From the NCBI GenBank assembly GCA_947497185.1, contig CANMFL010000005.1:310001-374000 (forward strand): DNA of 64,000 nucleotides. Reading direction: 5' to 3'. The position numbers were made by a program, and so were the translations under genes. This document shows, in pieces, positions 17,337-26,469 of this stretch (within the stretch, counting starts at the first letter, position 1; each line of letters begins with the position of its first letter). The DNA comes from an uncultured Paracoccaceae bacterium. GTDB taxonomy: Bacteria > Pseudomonadota > Alphaproteobacteria > Rhodobacterales > Rhodobacteraceae. Below the pieces are notes generated by a model. The model was not told the DNA's origin. It made no database searches and saw only the letters and a list, made by a program, of their open reading frames with translations.

Positions 17337-18272
17337 TTAAGGATGTGCATCGAAATGCGCGATCACGGTTTTGTAAACAAAAGCCCGCGTTTCTGGAATT
17401 TCGAGCATGACCTCGTGTTCGCCGTTTTCGATCGTGTGGAGTGTGCCGTTTGACCACTTCGTCATGCGGTCTTTGACGCGCTGCACGTCGACGATGGCCT
17501 CAGCTGTACCAAGGAACGTGACTGTTGGTATTTTGGGCGACGGAAGTGAGGCCAAGTGCAACATTTCGCGCAGCGATTCGCCGAGCCACCGGATCGAGGG
17601 GCCGCCGAGGCCCAAATCAGGGTATTTGGTTAACTGGTTAACCATGCGGTCCCACATGACGCGGTCGCGGGTTAACGTGTTGAGATCGAATTTTTCACGC
17701 AACACATAGGATACTGGCGGTTGGCCGGGGGCGAAAATGGTATCTTTCCCAATAGCGCCCGCGACAGATGACAGGACCCATGCACTGGGGCGTATGACGG
17801 AGGATAGTGCGATGCCCCACATTGGTGCAGAAAATGCGGCCGCTTTGACGGGCAGTCCCTCATTCAAGGCGCGCAATCCGATGCAGCCGCCCATCGAGTG
17901 ACCGATCATGTAGTAGGGCGCGGGTAATCCCAACGCTTTGACATGCGCCAAAACTGCTGACACGTCTTTTTGATAATCGGTAAATTTACCAACATGTCCC
18001 ATACGGCGATCATCCGCCATACGGTCGGCAAGCCCCTGACCACGCCAATCGATCGCAACAGTTGCATAGTTCGCCGCAAGAAATTCGCGGGCCGCATCGC
18101 CGTATTTTTCAACGTATTCGGTGCGGCCCGGAAACATTAGCACCGTGCCTTTGACGTCGTCGCCAGTCCAATGGGCTACACGCAATTTCAACCCATCAGA
18201 GGTGGTAACCCAGTGGGCCGTACCACCCGCAGGGCCGTAGGCGACATCGTCGTAGAACGGTGCAATTTCCAT
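17337..18272 (-). CDS. Alpha/beta hydrolase (monoacylglycerol lipase-like)
   Basis: This 311-residue hydrolase belongs to the serine aminopeptidase S33 / lysophospholipase L2-like group. The nucleophile elbow GHSMGG places Ser at residue 126, and the oxyanion part is MFPGRTEYVEKYG. The catalytic Asp is probably in the AEAIVD segment and the His in ENGEHEVMLE near residue 285. No signal peptide is visible, so it acts in the cytoplasm or on the inner membrane face. It lies 3 nt downstream of the SCP2 gene, so they probably share a transcript, consistent with a lipid-related role. The substrate is not determined. Confidence 0.88.
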   Translation of the reverse strand: MEIAPFYDDVAYGPAGGTAHWVTTSDGLKLRVAHWTGDDVKGTVLMFPGRTEYVEKYGDAAREFLAANYATVAIDWRGQGLADRMADDRRMGHVGKFTDYQKDVSAVLAHVKALGLPAPYYMIGHSMGGCIGLRALNEGLPVKAAAFSAPMWGIALSSVIRPSAWVLSSVAGAIGKDTIFAPGQPPVSYVLREKFDLNTLTRDRVMWDRMVNQLTKYPDLGLGGPSIRWLGESLREMLHLASLPSPKIPTVTFLGTAEAIVDVQRVKDRMTKWSNGTLHTIENGEHEVMLEIPETRAFVYKTVIAHFDAHP

Positions 18273-18275
18273 GAC

Positions 18276-18563
18276 TTACAGAACGCCAGCCAGTTTCATC
18301 GCCATGCCCATATCGCCATCAACAGTCAGTTTTCCGGTCATGAAGGCAGTCGTTGGGTTCTGTTCCCCGTCAAGAATTTCTTTGAAGGTTTCGGTCGAGG
18401 CAGACAGCGTCACATCGGCGTCATCGTCGCCTGCACGGGCGCCGTCGCTGTCGATGATAATCGACCCTTCGCCCTCGATGACGAACTTGGCTGTGCCGGC
18501 GTCAAAACCGCCATCTAGTTTCGTATTCAGCTGGGCCACGGCCTCGTTCACAACATTGCTCAT
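18276..18563 (-). CDS. SCP2 sterol-binding domain protein
   Basis: This 95-residue protein consists of one SCP2 lipid-carrier domain (VAQLNTKLDGGF, then the FMTGKLTVDGDMGMAMKL end, which is the family hallmark). Such proteins bind fatty acyl or other lipid ligands in a hydrophobic tunnel. The ATG at 18563 is preceded by AAGGA at good spacing, while the longer frame upstream is not conserved-looking. It is followed after 12 nt by the hydrolase gene. Confidence 0.9.
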   Translation of the reverse strand: MSNVVNEAVAQLNTKLDGGFDAGTAKFVIEGEGSIIIDSDGARAGDDDADVTLSASTETFKEILDGEQNPTTAFMTGKLTVDGDMGMAMKLAGVL

Positions 18564-18628
18564 CGCATTATCCTTTTTGAATCTCTTATGCCTCTGGCGA
18601 AAGCCGCCTGACACGTTACATTAAGACT

Positions 18629-19189
18629 ATGACCACGCTGACACATCTTCTCAAACGTATCGTTACGGCATTTTTCGTGACGTTCACGTTAACGACGCCA
18701 AGTTTCGCGCAAGAGACCGTTTTAGACGGGCTTTTTCAAGAGCTGAAGGAGGCGGACGAGGACAATCATACGCGCGTGGCGGATCGCGTGATTGCCCGAT
18801 TCGAACTAAGCGGGTCGGCTGCGATGGATTTATTGATGCGGCGGGGCGGTGATGCGCTTGAAGAGGGCGATGACCGCGCTGCGATTGAACATCTGACAGC
18901 ACTTGTCGACCATGCCCCCAAATTTGCCGAAGCTTACCACCTGCGCGCGACCGCGTATTTTCGCACGGGTCTAATTGGTCCTGCATTGGACGATTTGCGG
19001 CAAACGCTGGTTTTGAACCCGCGTCAATTCAGGGCGATGTTTGGTGTGGGCATTCTGATGGAAGAACTCGGTCGCCGAGCTGATGCTATCGCCGCTTATC
19101 AAGCTGTGCTTGAAATCTATCCGCTTGAACCAGAAGCAACCGATGCGCTGGCGCGTCTTGCCTTAGAAATTGAGGGCCAAGCGATCTAA
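18629..19189 (+). CDS. Tetratricopeptide-repeat periplasmic protein
   Basis: This 186-residue protein has an N-terminal signal sequence (hydrophobic stretch about residues 10-27 ending SFAQE) and two to three TPR units (about residues 75-180, e.g. AEAYHLRATAYFRTGLIGPALDDL and the following AMFGVGILMEELGRRADAI), suggesting a periplasmic protein-interaction scaffold. The partner is unknown. It ends 28 nt before the chosen helicase start and is probably transcribed with it. Confidence 0.83.
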   Translation: MTTLTHLLKRIVTAFFVTFTLTTPSFAQETVLDGLFQELKEADEDNHTRVADRVIARFELSGSAAMDLLMRRGGDALEEGDDRAAIEHLTALVDHAPKFAEAYHLRATAYFRTGLIGPALDDLRQTLVLNPRQFRAMFGVGILMEELGRRADAIAAYQAVLEIYPLEPEATDALARLALEIEGQAI

Positions 19190-19217
19190 TCGCGCGGTCC
19201 CTGCCGGGGAAATTATC

Positions 19218-21962
19218 ATGCAAAATTCCCGGATTACGGCTGTTCTCGGCCCGACGAACACCGGCAAAACCCATTATGCGATCCAGCAGATGTTGTCGCA
19301 CCGCACAGGCGTGATTGGCCTGCCGCTGCGGCTGCTCGCGCGGGAAGTGTACGACCGGATCGTTGCTGTGAAGGGGCCAAGTGTTGTGGCCTTGGTCACG
19401 GGCGAAGAACGTATCGTGCCGCCGCGCACGCAATACTGGGTCTGTACCGTTGAGGCGATGCCAGAGGGCATGGGCTGCGATTTCCTCGCGATTGACGAAA
19501 TTCAACTGTGCGGTGATGCAGAGCGTGGGCACGTCTTTACCGACCGCTTGCTGCATGCGCGGGGACTGCGCGAGACGCTGTTTTTGGGCGCTGAAACGAT
19601 GCGTTCTGCGATTGCCGCGATGGTGCCGGGGGTGCAGTTTATGTACCGCGAGCGGATGTCGCAGCTAACCTACTCAGGTTCGAAAAAGCTAAGCCGGATG
19701 CCTGCAAGGGCTGCGATTGTCGGGTTTTCGGTTGAAAATGTATATGCGATTGCCGAACTTCTGCGCCGGACCAAAGGTGGTGCTGCCGTGGTTATGGGCG
19801 CACTTTCCCCGCGGACCCGTAACGCGCAGGTTGAGATGTACCAGAACGGTGATGTCGACTATCTGGTGGCGACTGATGCTATCGGGATGGGGCTGAACCT
19901 CGACATTAACCACGTCGCTTTTTCGGCGCTGGCAAAATTCGACGGCCAAAAGATGCGTTATCTCTATCCCGAAGAACTCGCGCAGATCGCGGGCCGCGCT
20001 GGGCGGCATACTGCGAATGGCACGTTCGGGGTGACAGGCGAGGCGCATGAATTGGATGACGACGTGGCTGAGGCCATCATGACCCATCAATTCCAGCCTG
20101 TGAAAAAGCTGCAATGGCGCAGCAGTGCGCTGCAATTTGGCTCGGTCAAACGGCTGATCCAGACGCTAGAAACCCGCACAGACGACCAATGGCTGACCCG
20201 TGTGCGCGAAAGCGACGATCTCGCGGCTCTCAAGGCTTTGGGCGATGATCCGCTGATTGCAGCACGTGCCAAAGACGGGCCGTCCGTGCGCCTGTTGTGG
20301 GATGTCTGCCGCATTCCTGACTTTCGTGGCATCAGTCGCGGGGAACATGCGGCACTTTTAACCCGTATTTACAGCGATTTACACCAGTCCGGCCATGTTG
20401 ACGAAAGCTGGCTGGCGTTGCAGATTGCGCGGATTGACCGTCATGATGGTGACATAGATACGTTATCTAAGCGCCTCGCGTTCATCAGAACGTGGACCTA
20501 CGTTGCCCAACGCAAAGGGTGGGTGCGTGACGAAACACATTGGCGTGAGGTGACTCGCGCTGTAGAAGACCGATTATCAGATGCGCTCCATGGGGCGCTG
20601 ACACAAAGATTTGTCGACCGGCGCACCAGCATATTGCTGCGGCGGTTGAAGCAGAAGGAGAGCCTTGTGGCCGAGGTTAATGAAAACGGTGAAGTAACAG
20701 TAGAAGGCGAATTTGTGGGGAAACTGGAAGGATTCCGGTTCCGCATGGATAAGGCTGGCAGTCCCGACGAGGCGAAAACGCTGCGTCAGGCAAGTGTGGC
20801 GGCTTTGGTCCCGCACTTTAGTTTGCGGGCCGATAAATTCTACAACGCCCCTGACACAGAGATTGATTTTACAGAGCAGGGCGGCCTCATGTGGGGCGAT
20901 CAAGCTGTAGGTAAACTGGTGGCAGGATCCGACATCCTGAAACCTGGAGTTGCTGTTTTTGTTGACGATGAGGCAGGGCAAGACGTGGCCGCAAAGGTTG
21001 AACGCCGCTTGCAGCATTTCATCGACCGCAAGATTGCCGCAGCCTTTGAGCCGCTGTTGGGTCTGAAAAACGACGAGACGTTAGAAGGCATCGCCAAAGG
21101 CTTTGCATTCCGTCTGGCTGAAGGTTTCGGCATCGTGCCGCGCGGTGAAGTTGCCGCAGAAGTCAAAGATCTGGATCAAGACGCGCGTGGCGCATTGCGC
21201 AAGCACGGTATTCGTTTTGGTCAATTCACCATCTTTATGCCGCTGCTGCTGAAACCTGCGCCGACACGTCTGCGCTTGGTGCTTTGGTCGCTGGCAAAAG
21301 ACTTGGCTGAGTTCCCAGAATCACCTCCACCGGGTTTGGTCACTGTGCCGTCGGACAAAGCCGCTGTGCCGGGATATTATGCGATGGCGGGCTACCGCGC
21401 TGCGGGCGAGCGGGCGATTCGCATTGATATGCTCGAACGGCTTGCCGACATGCTGCGCGATCAAGATAGCCGTGGTGGCTTTGAAGGCACCGCGGATATG
21501 CTGTCGATCACGGGGATGACGCTAGAGCAGTTCGCAGATTTGATGACGGGTCTCGGCTACAAAGCTGAAAAAGGCGAACGTGCAAAAGTGAAGGCGACAA
21601 AGCCTGTGACCGATGCACCAAAGGCTGAAGACGCAGAAGCCGAAGCTGCACCAGTCGCTGAAGAAGCACCTGCTGAAGGCACAGCTGAAACACCAGAAAC
21701 CGCACCTGAGATGGAGGTGTTCTACACCTTCACTTGGGGTGGTCGTGCCAACAACGCACGCCAAGGTGGCCGTCCGCAGCAGGGCCGCGGCGATAAGCCA
21801 CGCAGCAACGACAAACCGCGCGGCAAAGGTAAGCCACGCGGCAAGCCGGGCGTTGGGCGTGACAGTAACAAACCACAAAGTTTCCAAGCAAAACCGCGTA
21901 AAGAAAAGGCGATTGATCCCGATAATCCCTTCGCGGCATTGGCAGCTCTCAAGAACAAGTGA
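19218..21962 (+). CDS. SUV3-like superfamily 2 RNA helicase
   Basis: This 914-residue protein resembles mitochondrial SUV3 and alphaproteobacterial relatives. Walker A GPTNTGKTH is at residues 11-19, Walker B DEIQ at 93-96, and helicase motif VI appears as QIAGRAGRH. After the helicase core come an alpha-helical SUV3-type region, then a low-complexity Ala/Glu/Pro linker (about 800-840) and an Arg/Lys/Gly-rich tail that probably binds RNA. The ATG at 19218 is preferred because GGGGA stands upstream; an earlier frame start at 19170 lies in the TPR gene. A role in RNA turnover is inferred. It overlaps the S4 gene by 4 nt. Confidence 0.9.
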   Translation: MQNSRITAVLGPTNTGKTHYAIQQMLSHRTGVIGLPLRLLAREVYDRIVAVKGPSVVALVTGEERIVPPRTQYWVCTVEAMPEGMGCDFLAIDEIQLCGDAERGHVFTDRLLHARGLRETLFLGAETMRSAIAAMVPGVQFMYRERMSQLTYSGSKKLSRMPARAAIVGFSVENVYAIAELLRRTKGGAAVVMGALSPRTRNAQVEMYQNGDVDYLVATDAIGMGLNLDINHVAFSALAKFDGQKMRYLYPEELAQIAGRAGRHTANGTFGVTGEAHELDDDVAEAIMTHQFQPVKKLQWRSSALQFGSVKRLIQTLETRTDDQWLTRVRESDDLAALKALGDDPLIAARAKDGPSVRLLWDVCRIPDFRGISRGEHAALLTRIYSDLHQSGHVDESWLALQIARIDRHDGDIDTLSKRLAFIRTWTYVAQRKGWVRDETHWREVTRAVEDRLSDALHGALTQRFVDRRTSILLRRLKQKESLVAEVNENGEVTVEGEFVGKLEGFRFRMDKAGSPDEAKTLRQASVAALVPHFSLRADKFYNAPDTEIDFTEQGGLMWGDQAVGKLVAGSDILKPGVAVFVDDEAGQDVAAKVERRLQHFIDRKIAAAFEPLLGLKNDETLEGIAKGFAFRLAEGFGIVPRGEVAAEVKDLDQDARGALRKHGIRFGQFTIFMPLLLKPAPTRLRLVLWSLAKDLAEFPESPPPGLVTVPSDKAAVPGYYAMAGYRAAGERAIRIDMLERLADMLRDQDSRGGFEGTADMLSITGMTLEQFADLMTGLGYKAEKGERAKVKATKPVTDAPKAEDAEAEAAPVAEEAPAEGTAETPETAPEMEVFYTFTWGGRANNARQGGRPQQGRGDKPRSNDKPRGKGKPRGKPGVGRDSNKPQSFQAKPRKEKAIDPDNPFAALAALKNK

Positions 21963-22354
21963 ACGATCAAGCTAAGGGCACCATCCGGCTTGATAAATGG
22001 CTTTGGCAGGCGCGGTTTTTCAAATCGCGCTCGCTTGCTGCCGGGGTTGTCAGTGCGGGAAAAGTCCGCGTTGACGGCACACCCGTCAGTAAACCCGCCC
22101 GCAGCGTAGGGCCCGGTAACACACTGACATTTGTGAAGGAAACCGACACCAAGGTCGTGCGGATCATCGCTTGTGGCACACGCCGTGGCCCCGCCCCAGA
22201 GGCGCAGGCATTGTACGATGACCTGTCGCCCGAACCCGTCAAGAACATACATTCCCCGAACCCTAGCTTTGACGGGAAAGGTAGACCGACGAAGCGCGAT
22301 CGCCGGAACATGAAAGCTCAACGCGACATGAAACGGTCTTTGGACCTTGATTGA
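21959..22354 (+). CDS. S4 domain RNA-binding protein (Hsp15/HslR-like)
   Basis: This 131-residue protein starts with GTG and overlaps the helicase stop by 4 nt. Residues 9-70 form an S4 RNA-binding domain (IRLDKWLWQARFFKSRSLA; AGKVRVDG). HslR binds free 50S subunits carrying nascent chains in E. coli, and a similar rescue or RNA-binding role is possible here. The C-terminal 40 residues are highly basic (KRDRRNMKAQRDMKR). Pairing with an RNA helicase gene suggests a shared function on structured RNA. Confidence 0.88.
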   Translation: MNDQAKGTIRLDKWLWQARFFKSRSLAAGVVSAGKVRVDGTPVSKPARSVGPGNTLTFVKETDTKVVRIIACGTRRGPAPEAQALYDDLSPEPVKNIHSPNPSFDGKGRPTKRDRRNMKAQRDMKRSLDLD

Positions 22355-22403
22355 CTGCACGCTCTGTCCTAGGTGGGGCAAGAGATAAACGGATGACCCT
22401 GCT

Positions 22404-22739
22404 ATGACCTATATCGTCAACGACAATTGCATCGCCTGTAAATACACCGACTGCGTCGAAGTCTGTCCTGTGGACTGCTTCTACGAAGGCGAAAATATGC
22501 TCGTGATCCACCCGGACGAATGCATCGACTGTGGCGTGTGCGAACCAGAATGCCCCGCTGACGCGATCCGTCCGGACACAGAGCCTGACATGGAAAAGTG
22601 GGTTGAATTCAACCGCAAGTATTCCGAAATGTGGCCGGTCATCATCACCAAAAAAGACCAGCTTCCGAATGCGGAAGAAATGGACGGCAAAGAGGGCAAG
22701 ATGGAGCTGTTCTCGGAAGCCCCAGGCGAGGGCGGCTAA
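22404..22739 (+). CDS. fdxA: 7Fe-8S ferredoxin FdxA
   Basis: This 111-residue cytoplasmic electron carrier has the Azotobacter FdI cysteine pattern. C9, C17 and C50 are predicted to hold the [3Fe-4S] cluster and C21, C40, C43 and C46 the [4Fe-4S] cluster; C12 and C25 are extra. The C-terminal extension with the [16 protein letters not shown] segment is typical of FdxA. A strong terminator follows at 22770, so it is separated from carD. Confidence 0.95.
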   Translation: MTYIVNDNCIACKYTDCVEVCPVDCFYEGENMLVIHPDECIDCGVCEPECPADAIRPDTEPDMEKWVEFNRKYSEMWPVIITKKDQLPNAEEMDGKEGKMELFSEAPGEGG

Positions 22740-22769
22740 GCCGATTTCGCGACCCATTTACCTTACCAA

Positions 22770-22798
22770 ACGCCCCGCTTTTATCGGGGCGTTTTTTG
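22770..22798 (+). terminator. Intrinsic terminator of fdxA
   Basis: 8-bp stem ACGCCCCG/CGGGGCGT (22770-22777, 22785-22792) with loop CTTTTAT, followed by six T. Confidence 0.93.
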
Positions 22799-22926
22799 TG
22801 ATATACACATCCACAATGAACGCTACGATCTGACATTTTTAGACGCGAATTATCCCCCGACGGCACCCATGGGTTCCGCCGGTTTTTTGCCGTTTTCGTC
22901 AGAATAACCGCCATGAAAGGACTATC

Positions 22927-23433
22927 ATGAGCAAGAAGAAACTGGACTTCAGCCCGAACGAATTTGTTGTTTACCCGGCCCACGGTGTTGGCAAAATCAT
23001 CGCCGTTGAGAAAGAAGAGGTCGCTGGTTTCGATCTCGAAATGTTTGTCATCGTGTTCGAAAAGGACAAGATGAAGCTGCGCGTTCCAACGAACAAAGCA
23101 ATTGACGTCGGCATGCGCGCACTTGCGACACCTGACGTTGTGTCCCACGCCATGAAGACTTTGCGCGGCAAAGCTAAAGTTAAAAAAGCGATGTGGTCTC
23201 GCCGTGCGCAGGAATATGAGCAAAAGATTAACTCTGGCGATTTGATCGCAATTGCCGAAGTTGTGCGCGACTTGCACCGCCAAGACGACCAGCGCGAGCA
23301 AAGCTATTCAGAGCGTCAGTTGTATGAAGCAGCTTTGGAACGCCTGAGCCGCGAAATCGCGGTCGTCGCCGGCAGCGAAGAATCAGCAGCTGTTGAAGAA
23401 GTAACATCCGTACTGGTTGGCCGCGCAGCCTAA
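22927..23433 (+). CDS. carD: CarD-family transcriptional regulator
   Basis: This 168-residue RNA-polymerase-binding protein stabilises open promoter complexes, notably at rRNA and biosynthetic promoters. The N-terminal RNAP-interaction domain starts FSPNEFVVYPAHGVGKI and is followed by a helical DNA-binding domain (about residues 65-160) with MWSRRAQEYEQKINSGDL. AAAGGA precedes the ATG. In Rhodobacter sphaeroides a CarD homologue activates promoters with a non-canonical -10 T. The location after fdxA is conserved in the order. Confidence 0.94.
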   Translation: MSKKKLDFSPNEFVVYPAHGVGKIIAVEKEEVAGFDLEMFVIVFEKDKMKLRVPTNKAIDVGMRALATPDVVSHAMKTLRGKAKVKKAMWSRRAQEYEQKINSGDLIAIAEVVRDLHRQDDQREQSYSERQLYEAALERLSREIAVVAGSEESAAVEEVTSVLVGRAA

Positions 23434-23453
23434 GTCGGATTGTGTTTCTAAGG

Positions 23454-23486
23454 AAAAGGGCGATGCTTTTTGCGTCGCCCTTTTTT
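23454..23486 (+). terminator. Intrinsic terminator of carD
   Basis: 10-bp stem AAAAGGGCGA (23454-23463) and TCGCCCTTTT (23475-23484) with an 11-nt loop, followed by more T. Confidence 0.9.
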
Positions 23487-23499
23487 GTGATCTCGGATT

Positions 23500-23547
23500 G
23501 GGGGCCAGCCCCCAAAGCCCCCGGGATTTGAAGAAAGTCAAAGAAGC
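23500..23547 (+). repeat. Dispersed hairpin-GGGATTT element, copy A
   Basis: A GGGGGC-CA-GCCCCC hairpin is followed by CCCCCGGGATTT and AAGAAAGTCAAAGAAGC. It lies between the converging carD and purD genes and abuts the purD stop. A related copy is at 34600-34647, with paired base changes in the stem. Confidence 0.75.
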
Positions 23548-24801
23548 CTAAAGAGCACGCCAACCGATATCGGTGCGATAAAAACCACCGGGCCAGTCGA
23601 TTTTCTGGGTCATCTCATAGGCCTTGGCGTGGGCGTCTTTGAGGGTGTCAGCGCGGGCCGTCACGGCAAGGACGCGGCCGCCGGTCGCTGTGATTTTACC
23701 GTCTTTTTCGGCGGTGCCAGCATGGAACGTCATATGCTGACTATCCTCGGACAGGCTATCTAGCCCGCTGATGATGCTGCCTTTTTCATATGACCCAGGG
23801 TAGCCGTTCGCCGCGATCACAACCGTCAACGCATGGTCGTCCGCCCAAACAGCGTTGATATCAGCGAGGCGGTGTTCGGCGCAGGCTTGCAGTAGATCAA
23901 GAACCTGACCGCCGAGCCGCATCATCAGGCATTGGCATTCAGGGTCGCCAAAACGGACGTTATATTCCACGAGGCGCGGTTGCCCGTTCTTAATCATCAG
24001 TCCCACAAACAACACACCCTCAAACGGTGTGCCGCGTTTAGCCATCTCGTCCATTGTGGGCTTGATGATTTCATCCAACGCCTTTTGCGTCACGGCGTCG
24101 GTCATCACGGGGGCAGGGGAATAGGCACCCATGCCGCCAGTGTTCGGGCCTGTGTCGCCGTCGCCGACGCGTTTGTGGTCTTGGGCGGTGCCGACGGGCA
24201 AGATTGAGGTGCCGTCGCACAGGACAAAGAACGACGCTTCTTCGCCGTCCATAAATTCTTCGATCACAACTTCTGCGCCGCTTTCGCCGTCGAACATATC
24301 CGTGATCGCGGCTTCGGCTTCGGGCAATGTCATTGCGACGGTGACGCCTTTACCTGCCGCGAGACCGTCTGCCTTAACCACAATCGGTGCGCCTTGCTCG
24401 CGGACATAGGCAAGCGCCGCATCGCCATTGGTGAAATGCGCATAGCCTGCGGTTGGGGCGTTCGCCGCGTCGCAGATTTCTTTGGTAAATGCCTTTGATG
24501 CTTCAAGTTTTGCGGCCGCTTGTGATGGGCCAAAGACCAGTAGTCCTGCGTCGCGCAGGCGATCAGCGACGCCCACGGCAAGCGGGGCTTCTGGGCCGAC
24601 GATCACAAAATCTACCGCGTGATCAGCCGCAAATACCGCCACCGCGTCGCCGTCCATGATGTCGATTGCCGCACATTCACACATCTGCGCGATACCCGCA
24701 TTGCCGGGCGCCACGATCAGCCGATCACATTTCGGGTTCTGTTGGATTGCCCATGCCAGCGCGTGTTCACGCCCACCGCTGCCCAAAATCAAAATATTCA
24801 T
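23548..24801 (-). CDS. purD: Phosphoribosylamine-glycine ligase
   Basis: This 417-residue cytoplasmic enzyme catalyses the second step of purine biosynthesis (phosphoribosylamine + glycine + ATP to GAR). It is an ATP-grasp protein with the N-terminal [17 protein letters not shown] nucleotide-fold motif, the ATP-grasp segment [13 protein letters not shown] and the late signature FGDPECQ. The ATG at 24801 starts this conserved N-terminus; the open frame reaches further but is not homologous. It is divergent from xseA with a 71-nt gap. Confidence 0.96.
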   Translation of the reverse strand: MNILILGSGGREHALAWAIQQNPKCDRLIVAPGNAGIAQMCECAAIDIMDGDAVAVFAADHAVDFVIVGPEAPLAVGVADRLRDAGLLVFGPSQAAAKLEASKAFTKEICDAANAPTAGYAHFTNGDAALAYVREQGAPIVVKADGLAAGKGVTVAMTLPEAEAAITDMFDGESGAEVVIEEFMDGEEASFFVLCDGTSILPVGTAQDHKRVGDGDTGPNTGGMGAYSPAPVMTDAVTQKALDEIIKPTMDEMAKRGTPFEGVLFVGLMIKNGQPRLVEYNVRFGDPECQCLMMRLGGQVLDLLQACAEHRLADINAVWADDHALTVVIAANGYPGSYEKGSIISGLDSLSEDSQHMTFHAGTAEKDGKITATGGRVLAVTARADTLKDAHAKAYEMTQKIDWPGGFYRTDIGWRAL

Positions 24802-24872
24802 CGCCTGTCCCCGTTGGCCTTTGTTGATAGGCGTTCTAAAGTCCGCAAGAGAATGCAGCAAGGGCGGATCAC

Positions 24873-26393
24873 ATGGACCTTTTTGACGACGATGGCCCGG
24901 AAGAGGGCGCAGGGAATAATGCACCTGAATTTTCGGTGTCAGAAATTTCCGGTGCGGTGAAGAAGACCATCGAAGGTGGCTTTTCGCATGTCCGTGTGCG
25001 GGGCGAGGTTGGGCGCGTCTCTAGGCCACGATCTGGGCATCTGTATCTGGATTTAAAAGACGACAAAGCGGTTCTCGCGGGCATCATCTGGAAGGGGCGC
25101 GCAGTCGCATTGGCGCAGCAACCTGAAGAGGGGATGGAGGTGATTGCCACAGGCAAATTAACCACGTTCCCCGGTCAGTCAAAGTACCAGATGGTGATTG
25201 AAGATATCGCACCTGCGGGCGCGGGCGCTTTGATGGCGATGTTGGAAAAGCGCAAGAAGGCGCTGGCGGCAGAAGGGTTGTTTGCGCCGGAACGCAAGAA
25301 AGCGCTGCCCTATCTGCCAGAGGTGATTGGCGTCGTAACCTCCCCATCTGGCGCGGTTATTCGCGATATCCTACACCGCCTTCGGGATCGTTTCCCGCGC
25401 AAGGTGTTGGTTTGGCCCGTAGCCGTCCAAGGTCAGAAAAGTGCAAACGAAGTCGCCGCCGCGATCAACGGTTTTAACGCCATGACACCGGGCGGGGCGC
25501 TGCCGCGTCCTGATTTGTTGATCGTCGCAAGGGGTGGTGGATCTATTGAGGACCTCTGGGGCTTTAACGAAGAAGTGGTGGCACGGGCGGCGGCGGCATC
25601 TGACATTCCGCTGATCTCTGCCGTCGGTCACGAAACCGACACGACGCTGATTGATTTTGTCTCTGACATGCGTGCACCGACGCCGACTGCTGCGGCTGAG
25701 CTCGCGGTGCCTGTGCGGCTAGATTTGCTCGCATGGACCGATCAGCAGGGCGCACGGTTGTCGCGGGCGCTGTCCACGGGTGTCACGCAACGCCAACAGC
25801 GGGTGCGCGATTTGGGACGGGCTTTGCCGAAAGTCGAAACCTTGGTCGAAGGACCGCGCCAGCGTTTGGATTACCTGAGCGACCGTTTACCCGGTGCATT
25901 GCGGGCGGCTGCGTCGAAGAAACGTGTGGCATTATCAAACGTCAGCGGTGCATTGCGTCCGGCAACTTTGGCGCGGGGCGTGTCTGCGGATCGCAGGCGT
26001 TTGAACGATCTTGCGGGCAGGCTTGGCCCCGCATTACAGCGCGGTTTTGCACAACAATCACAGGCATTTACCCAAGTGTCCAAAGGGTTGCAGCCGCGAT
26101 TGGTGCAAGGCGATGTGACCCGCAAATCAGAGCAATTGACCGCATTATTGCGCCGTCTGGCTGATCGGGCCACGCGCCAGCAGTCGGAACGCCAAACCAA
26201 GCTGGATGCATTGGAAAACATGCGCCGTACCTTGGGCTACGAGGCAACACTGGAGCGCGGTTACGCCGTGGTGCGCGGCGACGGCGCCGTTGTCACGGAT
26301 ACTAAGGCGGCGCAAAAAGCACGGGATATCGAGGTTGAATTCGCAGATGGTCGCGTAAAACTGAACAGCGATCCGCAAGGTGCACTGTTCTAA
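24873..26393 (+). CDS. xseA: Exodeoxyribonuclease VII large subunit
   Basis: This 506-residue large subunit of ExoVII, with XseB, degrades single-stranded DNA into oligonucleotides. An N-terminal OB-fold (about residues 30-120; FSHVRVRGEVGRVSRPRSGH) precedes the catalytic domain with the ARGGGSIEDLWGFN motif and the GHETDTTLIDFVSD motif near residues 250-265. A long helical coiled-coil region (about 300-440) follows. No xseB is visible nearby. It appears to be transcribed alone, and the AAGGGCGG before the ATG fits a ribosome site. Confidence 0.95.
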   Translation: MDLFDDDGPEEGAGNNAPEFSVSEISGAVKKTIEGGFSHVRVRGEVGRVSRPRSGHLYLDLKDDKAVLAGIIWKGRAVALAQQPEEGMEVIATGKLTTFPGQSKYQMVIEDIAPAGAGALMAMLEKRKKALAAEGLFAPERKKALPYLPEVIGVVTSPSGAVIRDILHRLRDRFPRKVLVWPVAVQGQKSANEVAAAINGFNAMTPGGALPRPDLLIVARGGGSIEDLWGFNEEVVARAAAASDIPLISAVGHETDTTLIDFVSDMRAPTPTAAAELAVPVRLDLLAWTDQQGARLSRALSTGVTQRQQRVRDLGRALPKVETLVEGPRQRLDYLSDRLPGALRAAASKKRVALSNVSGALRPATLARGVSADRRRLNDLAGRLGPALQRGFAQQSQAFTQVSKGLQPRLVQGDVTRKSEQLTALLRRLADRATRQQSERQTKLDALENMRRTLGYEATLERGYAVVRGDGAVVTDTKAAQKARDIEVEFADGRVKLNSDPQGALF

Positions 26394-26469
26394 AGGACTG
26401 TGACGCGGCTGTGCCCTTTTCAAACAGGGGCCGCTGGGCTATCTGACCATTAACAAAGCGGGAAGCCTG

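Noticed and set aside
22364-22374. CTGTCCTAGGT shared by the fdxA and DUF481 upstream regions (also 30286-30296) as a common operator.
   Set aside because: Only two copies of 11 nt at different distances and orientations relative to their genes; coincidence cannot be excluded.
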